Assembly: GCA_018806915.1 (NCBI GenBank)
Contig: JAGKQI010000061.1
Location: 496,001-560,000, forward strand
DNA: 64,000 bases
DNA from: Phytophthora colocasiae
Lineage: Eukaryota; Oomycota; Peronosporomycetes; Peronosporales; Peronosporaceae
Direction: 5' to 3'
Part shown: positions 53,048-62,640 of the stretch, in pieces
How positions within the stretch are numbered: position 1 is the first letter of the stretch
Layout: the number at the start of each line of letters is the position of its first letter
Notes under the pieces: generated by a model
Database searches by the model: none
What the model was told of the DNA's origin: nothing
Seen by the model: only the letters and a program-made list of their open reading frames with translations
Position numbers and translations under genes: made by a program

Positions 53048-53067
53048 GCTCATTCACCAACTTTCCC
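53048..53067 (+). promoter_or_regulatory. Oomycete Inr-like core promoter of the thaumatin-like gene
   Basis: GCTCATTCACCAACTTTCCC matches the Inr (GCTCATTYY) well and the FPR only partly. It lies about 50 bases before the ATG at 53099. Confidence 0.6.
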
Positions 53068-53098
53068 GCTGCGACCACCTTCTTCCTACGTCGTCAAA

Positions 53099-54001
53099 AT
53101 GGTTCAAATTGCTGCTTTTGCCGGCGCTTCCGCCGCGGTGCTCGCGTCCGCCAACGCCTTCACGGTGACCATCACCAACGGATGCTCGGGGGACATTGAG
53201 CTCTACACGCGTCTCGCCAGCGTCTACACGGACGAGAGCGAGACCATCGCGCCTGGCGCCTCAGTGGACAAGACGATCGAGAAGGGATTCGAGGGCCACT
53301 ACCGCAACGGCACGAGCGACGCTGCTACGCTCATTGAGTTCGCCACCAAGGGCGACCTCGACTTGGCCTGGTACGACATTGGCATCATCCCCCCGCGTCT
53401 CAACCCTGGCTACGAGTACTGCACGAGTCTGCAGGAGTGCCAGCAGCACTCTGAAAGTGGCATTGGCTTCAACACTCCCGTGCAGGTGACCCCCACGTCC
53501 AACACGGGCAAGGACACGTGCGAGCAGATTGAGTGTCTGGCTGACGGCTGCGAGGACGCCTACAACTTCCCTAAGGACGACGGCAAGACCCACTCGTGCG
53601 CGTTCGGCACGGACTTCGTTGTGACGTTCTGTCCCTCAGGCGACAACACTCAGCAGCAGCAGCAGACCACGTCCGGATCGGCTTCGACCACGCAGGATGC
53701 CGCTCAGCAGCAGACCGGATCAGCTTCGACTACTGAGGAGGAGACTCCCGCTCCGGAGACCACTGCGCCCACTGTGACAGAGGCCCCTGTGACGGAGGCC
53801 CCTGTGACGGAGACTCCTGCTACTGACTCCCCCGTGCAACAGGCCTCTGCTGCCTCGGACAACGGTGCCGGTAAGGTGCACACGCAGGAAGATGGCGAGT
53901 CCGAGACGATTTCGCCTGACGTTACTCAGTCGGAGACTGCTACTCCAGAGGTGACTCCTGCGTCTACTCCTGCTGCTACTAAGTCCAAGTACTGCGTCTA
54001 A
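53099..54001 (+). CDS. Secreted short thaumatin-like protein with mucin-like tail
   Basis: 300 residues. Signal peptide 1-20 (MVQIAAFAGASAAVLASANA), then a thaumatin-fold domain of about 165 residues: FTVTITNGCSGDIELYTRLA, IEKGFEGHYRNG, DLDLAWYDIGIIPP, and C-terminal Cys-rich YNFPKDDGKTHSCAFGTDFV ending VTFCPSG. The Cys pattern suits the small thaumatin-like class. The tail (about 185-300) is Gln, Thr, Ser and Pro rich with EAPVTEAPVTETPATDSP, likely O-glycosylated and perhaps wall-anchored. Such proteins are secreted in oomycetes; function may be glucan binding. I use 53099 rather than the upstream in-frame ATG at 52988 because a signal peptide and an Inr precede it. Confidence 0.8.
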   Translation: MVQIAAFAGASAAVLASANAFTVTITNGCSGDIELYTRLASVYTDESETIAPGASVDKTIEKGFEGHYRNGTSDAATLIEFATKGDLDLAWYDIGIIPPRLNPGYEYCTSLQECQQHSESGIGFNTPVQVTPTSNTGKDTCEQIECLADGCEDAYNFPKDDGKTHSCAFGTDFVVTFCPSGDNTQQQQQTTSGSASTTQDAAQQQTGSASTTEEETPAPETTAPTVTEAPVTEAPVTETPATDSPVQQASAASDNGAGKVHTQEDGESETISPDVTQSETATPEVTPASTPAATKSKYCV

Positions 54002-54181
54002 GCTCTGTGTCCTCCCTCTTTCGACCAGATGCAGGTCGTACAATTTTTCCAGCTGTCCATAAGCTATTACGCGTAGGAAGAGATTTAGAAGTGTACTATT
54101 TTTTTTTCAACTGTCAAAACCATTGAGTTCTAGTATGCTTTATTCTAGCCAATCACTGTCGTCCTCTGCCTTTTGATCTTC

Positions 54182-54198
54182 TCATTCTTCAATTTGGA
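54182..54198 (+). promoter_or_regulatory. Oomycete Inr+FPR core promoter of the isochorismatase gene
   Basis: TCATTCTTCAATTTGGA fits Inr (TCAYTYY) plus FPR (CAWTTTN) except the last two bases. It lies about 20 bases before the ATG at 54217. Confidence 0.75.
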
Positions 54199-54216
54199 TA
54201 CGCAATAAGGAAGAGA

Positions 54217-54921
54217 ATGACAGCTCTAAGCTCCGCCTCGAAGCGCCTAGGACGGCTCCTGCCGCAGTCCAGCGTCCTCTTCGTGTGCGACATCCAGGAG
54301 GTCTTCCGTGGTCTCACGTTCCAACTGCCGACGGTCATCCACGGCACCAACTCGATGGTCTGAAGACGAATTTCAACGACTTTTCCCTCTTGGATCTCAC
54401 CTTATCAACGTATTCTACCTCTTTTGCAGGTCTCTGCAGCCAAACTACTGAACCTGCCAGTGGTAGTGACGACCCAGTATGGATCTCGTCTGGGTAGCAC
54501 TGTCTCGGAGATCTCCAAGAACCTCGAAGACGCGCAGGACGTCAAGATCTTCGACAAGATGAAGTTCTCCATGCTCGTGCCCGAGGTAGAACACCACCTG
54601 ACCACCAACATGCCGCAACGCAAGTCCGTGCTGCTCTGTGGAATTGAGACCCACGTGTGTGTGTTGCAGACGTGTCTGGATCTGCTGGACAAAGGCTACG
54701 ACGTACACGTGGTCTCGGACGCCGTGTCTAGCTCCACGAGCTACAATCGCTCCATGGCTCTGGAGCGCATGCGCCAGTCAGGCGCCTACATCACGTCGGT
54801 GGAGTCAGCCATTTTCCAGCTGGCTAACGACGCCAGCAATCCCGAGTTCAAGAGCATCTCCAGACTCATCAAGGAGCACTTGAAGGTGGATAACGGCTTC
54901 GACACGGGCGCTCGCATCTAA
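54217..54921 (+). CDS. Isochorismatase-family hydrolase (ISOC1/2 type)
   Basis: Two exons, 54217-54357 and 54430-54921 (donor GTCTGA, acceptor TTTTGCAG), 210 residues. The fold's triad is visible: Asp in SVLFVCDIQEVF, Lys in IFDKMKFSMLV, Cys in LLCGIETHVCVLQTCLDLL. The closing region VVSDAVSSSTSYNRSMALER and SVESAIFQL is typical of ISOC1/ISOC2. The natural substrate is unknown. Salicylate-lowering isochorismatases are known as effectors in Phytophthora; here there is no clear signal peptide, so a cytosolic or mitochondrial housekeeping enzyme is more likely. Confidence 0.85.
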
Positions 54922-55042
54922 GACCCGACCCAGAGATACATGACGACGACGTGACACGAAAGAGATGGCTTCGGTGCAGATTATCCATCAAACACGAAGC
55001 GTGTGAGTGTGTATATTTCCCTTTATTCATTGATATTTATGT

Positions 55043-57389
55043 TCAGGTTTGTTTCTGGAAGAAGTCGAACAGGGTCTTTTTGGTGGTGCCAGACGTCTTA
55101 AGTATCCGGGTTTTCTTGGCACTGTTAGTGCTAGGCCTCACCACTGGGGCTGGTCTTTTTCTAGGCTCAGGCGCACTTTGAGGGGTGGCTTTAGTAATGA
55201 GTGCTTGAGATTCCAGGAACTTGGACACTGGAGTGGACTGCGAGTGTTTTGCGATGAGATCCTTCATCGATGTTGACGTAACCTTCGTTGCCTTGACTAC
55301 TGCAGTTGAAGAAGACAGTACCCGAGCTGAAAAATCAGAAGTGTCGTTGGTCTTCTCCGGTGTATCGTTACTGGAGTTCTTCACGTCTGTCTGTCGTGTT
55401 CGAGTCGACGACGTCAACCATTGTGTTCCAGACTCAGTTTCCTTTACTTGAGTAGATGCAGAGCTCTTGTAGATGTTTATCAATCCTTGGAGCGATGCTA
55501 CACGTTCGTTTGCCTGCAAGCGCTTCTTGTTTTCAAGTTGCTCGGCAGTTAGTTCAAGTGGAGGCCGTGAGACTTGTCGTGGTGCAACGTACGTGAGGAA
55601 GCCTCCATCGGATGTGCAGTCAGCGCTTGATGATGCTCCAACGCTAGGAGCGTTAAATGACCCTTGTTCCACTTTTGGTTTGTCACTTTCCCACTCCTGT
55701 AGCCCCTCGGAAAGACTACGAAGCGATCGTGCACAGATTTCACCCTTGTATATCTGCTCCACCACCTCACGCGAGCGAACTTGACCGAGGAAACTCTTCG
55801 TCGATGTCACCAATGTGTGTAAATCTTCCTGTGGTGTTGCTAGATCCACCTCATGCTCAACTGGCGCGATACCCAACGACTCTTTCGCTCGTTGCAGGAT
55901 GTCAGGGAAGCAGTTGCCATGGCTTTCGTTGATGAGAAACTCACAGCAGTGCTGCTTCGGGTTGAAGACGATGTGGTGAAAAAAGATAGTCTCAGCTTTC
56001 AGGAACTGCTGCATGAAGTCCGTTGGGATTTTGGTGCCAGAACTTGACAGCTTGCTCACCAACCGCTGGACACGCAGGTGGGCAGGAGCGCCACGGAAAT
56101 TAAAGATGTGCTTCACTGCCGTCTGCATGAAAATGAATGAAGGTTAGTCTGAAAGCAACGCAACAGTTTTTTTGAAAAAAAAAAAAACTCACAGCGAAGC
56201 CCACGTTGGGGAGTGAGTCGATGAAATCACAGCCAGCCAGGATGCACACTTGGACGAGCATTCGAGTTGGTTCTTTCTCCCCTGAAGTGAGGAAGTGAAT
56301 TTTCTTGAGCAATGCGGCAGCTACAGATACGACGCAGAGTGAGATGAAGAGAGCAACTCGACAGGTGATCAAAGCAACGTACACGAAGCTTTAGAATTCT
56401 TGTGGAGAATGGATCGCGATACAGCCTATAGGACAACGCGTGCACATAGTAAGTAGCCTTGTCAACTACGATTGCAACTTTGCAGAAGTGTTCGAACCTG
56501 CGCGGAGCCGTCGTCTTCGAGTTTGACGAGGACAGGGCTGGAAACGTTAGCAGTGAGGCCGTACACCACCACGTCCGAGTCTTCCGTCACAATGCCTGCC
56601 GCCAACCCTTCCTTGCACATCCATACCATCTACCCATTCGCTGTATTAGAGTCCCTAATGCAGACACGAACGAACGTACAGAGAAAGACAAACCTGCGCG
56701 TCGGCTTCGAACGGAGCCACCACAAACGGAACGTGAGCAGCTCGCAGCGCTTTCATGACGTTAGCGATAATTTGCGGAGTGATCGAAACGGACTGTGTAC
56801 ACAACGTATTAGACTTTAAAAGGCCGAATCCAAAGACTGCGACACCAACGCACCCTCTGGAAGAGCTGGTAGGCCTTGTTCATTTCCTCCTGTCGGTCAC
56901 TTCCTTGCAGTCTCTTGGAGGCAGCCAAAGCCTGCAATGCACGTTTACGGTTCTCCTCCTTGTAGCTCTGCCTCTTCTCCTGCGTCGACGACTGCACCAG
57001 TGAAACATTTAGTCAGTATTCCATCACTTTGGCGCGAGTACAATTCCAGATTCAATACCTTGAGAGGCAGCCGCTGGCCGTCAAACACGAGGATGACCTT
57101 GGCCACACCACAGCTGCGCATCATGTCCACTTTGCGCAGCATATACTGCACGTATTTGTCCGTTTCTCTTCCAGTTGAGAGTTCGTACGCGCAGCCATAG
57201 CAACTGTAGCAATGCCAACAGGTTAATTGTTACGATGTGTGAGCTTCTCTACCTACAATGTTTTATCCCAACGTACGCCTTGTGCAGCCACGAGAGCGCA
57301 TCAACTACTAGCGTTTGACCAGTAAAAGTCCGCAGATGCGTCCGGTCTACAGCCTCGTTGAGCCCGCGCAAGAAACCTTCGATGCCCAT
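55043..57389 (-). CDS. EXO1: EXO1-like 5'-3' exonuclease (XPG/Rad2 family)
   Basis: About seven or eight exons on the minus strand. Exon 1 from 57389: MGIEGFLRGLNEAVDRTHLR and VVDALSWLHKA. Then CYGCAYELSTGRETDKYVQY with KVILVFDGQRLPLK (57203-57055), helical arch exon (56997-about 56860), PFVVAPFEADAQ (about 56815-56693), MCKEGLAAGIVTEDSDVVVY (to about 56492), MLVQVCILAGCDFIDSLPNV (to about 56190), and 56122-55043 with TAVKHIFNFRGAPAHLR and a long Ser/Thr-rich tail. The metal-binding acids in FDG, EAD, EDSD and GCDF are present. EXO1 resects DNA ends and acts in mismatch repair. The tail ends KTLFDFFQKQT, a PIP-like box with Lys for Gln. The boundary between the fifth and sixth exons is not resolved. 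Confidence 0.85.
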
Positions 57390-57635
57390 TTAAGTATTGT
57401 GAGCTCTAGGACCAAGCCTTCTAAACAGACTACGAGTCATTACATAAGAAAGGTTTATCCAAAGTGCAAGAAAAAAGTGCAATGGGCCTGAGCTCCGTTT
57501 TCGAACCAAGCACAATTAAAAAGTGTTTTTTTACGAGCAACCTTGTTGAGTCATCAACCACACCTCACGCCACTTGGCCCTAAGGAGCACCGCCCCGTTA
57601 CAGCTAGTAACACTTTGTAGTCCGCCCACACGACC
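57390..57635. other. Intergenic boundary to the right transposon block
   Basis: 246 bases upstream of the EXO1 gene, no gene seen. The DNA changes from gene island to transposon relics here. Confidence 0.4.
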
Positions 57636-57930
57636 ATGAACGACGCTTCCAATTTCAACAAAGGGGCTGGTGCTGCCCTCGAGCATGCCAGCTTCCCCCA
57701 CTTGTTCCGTCTTCGAGTGGGAGGCTCTACACCGTCTTGCCGCGGTGACCGGAGAAGGGGTCATCAAGACCTTGCTGACTGCCGGAACAGAAGAAATTCT
57801 TCACCACGACGACGATCCAGGTGCCCCTCGTCGGGGTCGCGGCGCTCGCCGCCGCAACGATGGCATTCCAGAGCACCAACAATACTATGTTTGTTGGTTT
57901 GGCCCTATGCCCGACAGCTGGGAGCCGTGA
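57636..57930 (+). pseudogene. Gypsy gag N-terminal fragment
   Basis: In one plus frame the sequence reads FEWEALHRLAAVTGEGVIKT, closely like EWEALQRLSQVIGEAAVATM in the gag of the hairpin-rich element (minus 911-2560). The upstream start MNDASNFNKGAGAALEHASF is in another frame, so a frameshift lies near 57700. Only about 90 residues remain. A hairpin AGCAAC-ACTT-GTTGCT near 57932 resembles one in the related gag. Confidence 0.6.
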
Positions 57931-58059
57931 GCAACACTTGTTGCTGATGTCATGGGGATTGTAGAAGCGATGCATCAGCACAGACGGATCCGGGCGGTCC
58001 TCCTGGCACCGCAGCGAGCCGCGTCTAGCCTCGTACATGGACTAGCGGTAAAGCCCGAT

Positions 58060-58338
58060 CTACCGACTCTTCTCCTCCGTCAGCGGATAGTACTTCATCA
58101 AGATTTGTGCCCACTCTTCCACGCTTGGTCGTGGCATTTTGTAGCCACGACAGCCCGCACAGCCTTCAATATAGTGAACGTAGCAGCACGGGCGATCCTC
58201 ACTCCAGAACAGCGCGCAAATCCGGTCGGCCAACTCCCCCAAAGCGTGGCGCTGATGGATCTCCTCCCGCCCCTCGATCGTGGCCATGGAAGCGCGCCCA
58301 TTGTGTAGGCCGTACACATGGCACATGAAGCTGCTCAA
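58060..58338 (-). CDS. Unrecognised 92-residue Cys/His-rich ORF
   Basis: An open frame with MCHVYGLHNGRASM, WSEDRPCCYVHYIEGCAGCR and MPRPSVEEWAQILMKYYPLT. The Cys/His spacing might bind zinc. It lies between a gag fragment and a gypsy LTR and is probably a piece of a transposon protein. I do not recognise it. A C-run at 58367-58378 follows upstream. Confidence 0.3.
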   Translation of the reverse strand: MSSFMCHVYGLHNGRASMATIEGREEIHQRHALGELADRICALFWSEDRPCCYVHYIEGCAGCRGYKMPRPSVEEWAQILMKYYPLTEEKSR

Positions 58339-58652
58339 GCGTCGTCAACGCAAAGGAGTGGTGGCTCCCCCCCCCCCCCAAGCAACCGCCATGTGCGGAA
58401 GGTTTGCTGGACGGATGGAGCCCTTTGCGCGGACGTTGGTAGAGAGAATAGTGGGAAGAGAAAGTCTTCACGTATATAGCCCTGGATATTGTCAAAGACT
58501 CGGTTTAACCGAGCTAATTCGAGTTGTAGCTACCGTATAACCGGTGTCAATTCCGACGTCTGATATTTTCCGATTGCCCATAAACCTGCGGCATAAAATG
58601 GACCTCCCCGGCCGCTAAAAGTACGCAATACACAACCATTCGTTCAACGACA
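58339..58652. other. Relic sequence without a recognisable gene
   Basis: It contains a run of about 12 C at 58367-58378 and a 7-bp hairpin, CTCGGTT-T-AACCGAG, near 58500. Short frames only. Confidence 0.4.
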
Positions 58653-60142
58653 ATGGGGCGGGTCAAGCTACGTGAAGACGGAGGCCGCAAGCCACGGCAG
58701 TGTGGTGAAGCGGACGAAAAATTTTTCCCGGAGAGGCGATGTCAGCCACGAACCCGAATAGAGTCGGAACGAGCGACAGGGGGGACCTGTGATCGCCAGA
58801 TCTGGGTCGAATCAGACGAAGGTACGATGGGTCCCGCCGGGAACAGGCAACGGAGACACCGGCGAAGAAGCAAGTGGAGCGGTGTTCGTGGGTGATCCGA
58901 ACCCTGCCGTGGTGTTCGTGGGTGATCCGAATCCTGCCGGAGGAAGAATGGGGAAATCAAGGATGTTCTCGCGCGATCAACGATGACGGGGCCCCAAGCG
59001 AGCACGATCAGCTTACCCTGGCGCCCCGAAGCCTCTAACAGCACGATCCAACTTCCCCGGGCGGCGACGAAGCGAGATCACGCAGGATCGCGCAATGATC
59101 CTCTCCCGTGTAAGTACGAGATCAGCTCCGGATCAAGGTCAACCCCAGGCGCGACGCAGACTCTTCTGGTGGCCTGATCCGGATTCATTGAAGGATCACC
59201 AAGCGGGATCAGGCAGCGATCGAGTCCCGATTAAGTGCGAGATCAAGCTTCGGTTAAGTGCGAGATCAAGCTTCGGTTAAGTGCGAGATCAAGTTTCGGT
59301 TAAGTGCGATATCAAGCTTCGGTTAAGTACGAGATCAAGCTTCGGTTAAGTGCGAGATCAAGCTTCGGTTAAGTACGAGATCAAGCTTCGGTTAAGTACG
59401 GAATCGGCTCAAGATCAGGGTTAGGGGAACCAAGCTAGGGATCAGCTCTGTAGCCAGTGTCATGTGATCGAAGGATAGTAAATCAGGATGGGATTAGTAG
59501 GCATAGGAATAACCATAAACAGACTCGAATTTGCCCTGAACCACTCAAGTGTCTTCGCTACGCCTGGAACCGGGAACTACATTGGCCCTACAAGCGTCAG
59601 GAAGGTAAGGATACGTGACCTAGTATAGCGGTTAAGTCTGGATAATATATTGGCCAGCTTTGCCCTATCTAGTGAACTATCCTTTAAGTGCATACATCGG
59701 ATCGGAAGGAATTGGTTGTTTAGCCTAAGGATCCCGTCGAATCTCACCCCCTCAAGACCCCCGCTATCGGAAGCGGAAAACAACGAAAGGAAGGGACTGA
59801 ATCCCGAACATTGGACTATTGGAAGACCTGGATCAAGAACCAGGCACCCGGATCAAGGCTCGAGAACTCGCCTACGACCGGGATCAAGTACCCCGAGGTG
59901 GAGTGAAGAACTTCCACGCCGCCTCAAACCCCTGCGTCACCCAAGACCTTCTTCTCGTCCCAAGACATCTTCAGAAGTTACCTGGAAGAGCGTAACCCGC
60001 CTACCGACGGGTACACAAGGTGAACACTACACGTAGCAAGATCACGGATCATCGGGGGACCCCCTCCGTTAGTCGGTGTCTGGGCGCAAGTGGCGATCGC
60101 GATCGGCCTCAACCAGATTTTGGCCAGATCCGCTCCACCACA
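58653..60142 (+). repeat. 5' LTR of the right-hand gypsy (about 1.49 kb)
   Basis: The end is sharp (CCACCACA at 60142, then A and TGG); the start is estimated from alignment with the copy at 5.9 kb. It contains the 23-bp tandem repeat at 59241-59401 and, at 59447-60142, a block shared with 6780-7482. Confidence 0.75.
59241..59401. repeat. Seven tandem copies of a 23-bp GATC-containing unit
   Basis: The unit is GATCAAGCTTCGGTTAAGTG plus CGA. Copies begin at 59241, 59264, 59287, 59310, 59333, 59356 and 59379; the fourth has T for the first G and some have TAC for TGC. Strict 23-base spacing is kept. Confidence 0.95.
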
Positions 60143-62463
60143 ATGGTGCGCGTGCCCGGATCTTCTGGTGACTTCGGATATCACCGTGAGTCCCAAGAAG
60201 ATGTCAAGATTAAAGAAGAACAAGGGGAAGAAGTGCCTACGAAGGTTGGATCGACGGAGGCACCGATGAAAACAGAAAGATCCACAGATCAGCAGAGTTC
60301 TGGGAGGATCTCTACTGACAGGCACGAGGCAGACCTGGATCGCAATCCAGATCTCGAAGAAAAACCTCGAATTCCTCCCCAGGCCCCGTTGAGGGCCATT
60401 GCGGATCTCGACGAGAATCGAGATCCGCACACGAGCGATAAGGAATCAGCAAAGCTGAAACCTAATCTGCTCACCAAGTCCACTGTTGCCTCAAGATCTA
60501 CCAAAAAAAAAGAAGATCAAGAGCACCCGGACGAAATTGAAAGCTCCAGACTCAGAGCCAGAAGATGTGATCAACCCAGGATCAACGATCACCAGGGATG
60601 CGATCGAGCAGGCCTACTACAGGAAAAGGCTAAGCGAGACCTTGCTTAACGATCCCGTTCTCACGATCATACAAGTCCGCCAGATCGGTAACCTCACCGG
60701 ACCAGTGTCGAAGCCCCGGACTAGCTCTGACCGCCTGAACGCGGTGAAGATCCTACTTGATCTGCTCCAAGAAGCTGGTTTGGTGGCTGGAGAGTTCGAC
60801 CCGAACTCTCTATTTGACTTGGAGCTGCAAGCGATTCAATCTGCGACCCAGGATCTATTCGATTCCCTCAAGATCTTGGTCGGCGAGCGCCCACTGACGC
60901 CCGACCCAGGCTATCAGACTGGGTCGTCATGCTACGCGTCAGCGACCTCGGAACCAGACTCAGATAGCCCGAGAAGGCTGCAACGCATGTCGTTAGGGCC
61001 CTCCGGCGCCAAGTTCCTGAAATCGCGTATGAAGAAACAGGATACACGATCGGTGGCTGCGAAGCTGGAGGTCAAGATGCCCGATCAGCAAGAAAATCGC
61101 CGGATCCGGACGGACCAGACCGCGCCGACGACTAACTCCACTGGATCGAGCAACAAGTTGGACGACTACTTTCAAATAGCGATGGATCGTTTCTTGAAAG
61201 AACGGAATCTCGCGACACCCCGATCGCCGATCAAAGGGGAGTTAGATGTTGAAATGGAGTCCGTCACGGCCTCGGATCCGGATGCATGGGAATACGATCC
61301 GGACGATCTGGGCATACCAAGTTCCGGGGGACAGATGTCGAGCCGAGCCACGATCGCATCCGCGGCGATCGGTCAAGGAGGATCGTCGATGATCCAGCGG
61401 GTCCGGATCTCAGCGATCTCGGATCTGAAAGATTTTGCGGGTAAAGATCTGGACGAAGATCGCGCTCGGGCCTGGATCAGTAAAGTCAAGTCGGCGTTCC
61501 AACGCGATCAGGCTACGGAAGAAGAGAAATGCCTCACGTTTGCAGATCTGATGGTGGGACCGGCAAAGAACTGGTACAGGCAGCTCAGTCGAACGACGAA
61601 AACCAAGTGGGCGGATCTGTTGGACAGTTTCCAGACCCAATATTGTGGGTTGGGTATGTCGGTCGCGTGGCAATACTATCACGCTCGCAAGCGATCGGAA
61701 GAAACCCCTCTCGATTATCTCTACCGGCTCAACGTGGCGGCTTTACGTGCTAGACTGAAGATCAGGACGGGAGCCCTAAGGCCCGCCGAGAACATGTGGA
61801 CCACTACATAGAGACATTGGGAGATCCGGAGTTAGCTGATCGGCTGACCCTACTCCGACTGGAGTGACGTCGAGGAGCTGGAGGAGGTACTCCGTGCCGG
61901 GAACGGGCGAAAAGCAGGCAGCGTAAATCTGCGTTCGGATCGAAGTACAGACAAAAGGCACCGGCCAGTGCCCCGGCAGCTCCCACCCGAGCGGTGGTAC
62001 GGGCGATCCAAACTCAAGATCCGAGCTCAGAATCAGAAGAAATATCCGGATCGGATGGATCCGATTCTGAAGGCGATCTCCGGAGGATATATCTTGCCGC
62101 GTCAGAAGACAAGCCGATCGGTGCTGGGGCGCTCCCCACCAACAGGATCAGTTGCGATCACACACGAACGTGCAGGACCGAGGCCGGACCACGGATCGCA
62201 GACAACCAGATCACGATAGAGGTCGCTGTTCGCATTGTGGGTCGCGGAAGCACACGGATCTGGACTGCTGGAGACGTCTAACCTGTGACAAGTGCGGAAA
62301 GAGGGGCCACCCAACGGATCGCTGTCTATATACATGCCGTGGTTGTGGGGAGATCCATGAAGCTGGAGAATGCCCCATGGAAGAATTCTACAACCAGATC
62401 CGCAAGTGGTACGATCCGACCCGACATGCCGGACTGTTTCCCGAGAAGGTGGAAAGATGTTAA
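60143..62463 (+). pseudogene. Gypsy gag with zinc knuckles, frameshifted
   Basis: ATG 60143 opens MVRVPGSSGDFGYHRES. At an A9 run (60503-60511) the frame changes to one that continues to 61811: ITRDAIEQAYYRKRLSETLL, ISAISDLKDFAGKDLDEDRA, RAWISKVKSAFQRDQATEEE, YRQLSRTTKTKWADLLDSFQ and ARKRSEETPLDYLYRLNVAA, the capsid-like gag domain. After more frame changes, 62152-62463 has CSHCGSRKHTDLDCW and CDKCGKRGHPTDRCLY with CRGCGEIHEAGECP, two to three CCHC knuckles. The copy is decayed, unless the A9 slip is programmed. Confidence 0.85.
60144..60160 (+). other. Candidate primer-binding site
   Basis: TGGTGCGCGTGCCCGGA begins two bases after the LTR end and opens with TGG, as for priming by a tRNA 3' end. 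The gag ATG (60143) overlaps it by one base, an unusually tight layout. The tRNA is not identified. Confidence 0.5.
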
Positions 62464-62640
62464 ACTAGGACGCTCGCCGGTTTGGAAACCGGTACGAGCC
62501 GAGCGTTCTGAGTACTGCATCTATGCATATGTGAACAAGAAATCGAGAGATCAAGATAGGGAGAATTCGGATCTGCGCGGTAATACATGTAAGTTGCATT
62601 CGTATACTGCTAAGATCGCGAGTCTTCCCCGGATCGATGA

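Noticed and set aside
52988..53098. Longer N-terminus for the thaumatin-like protein
   Set aside because: The upstream in-frame ATG would hide the signal peptide, and the Inr at 53048 lies after it.
53670..53840. Tandem repeat locus
   Set aside because: The repeated codons are part of the Thr/Pro-rich tail of the thaumatin-like protein and need no separate entry.
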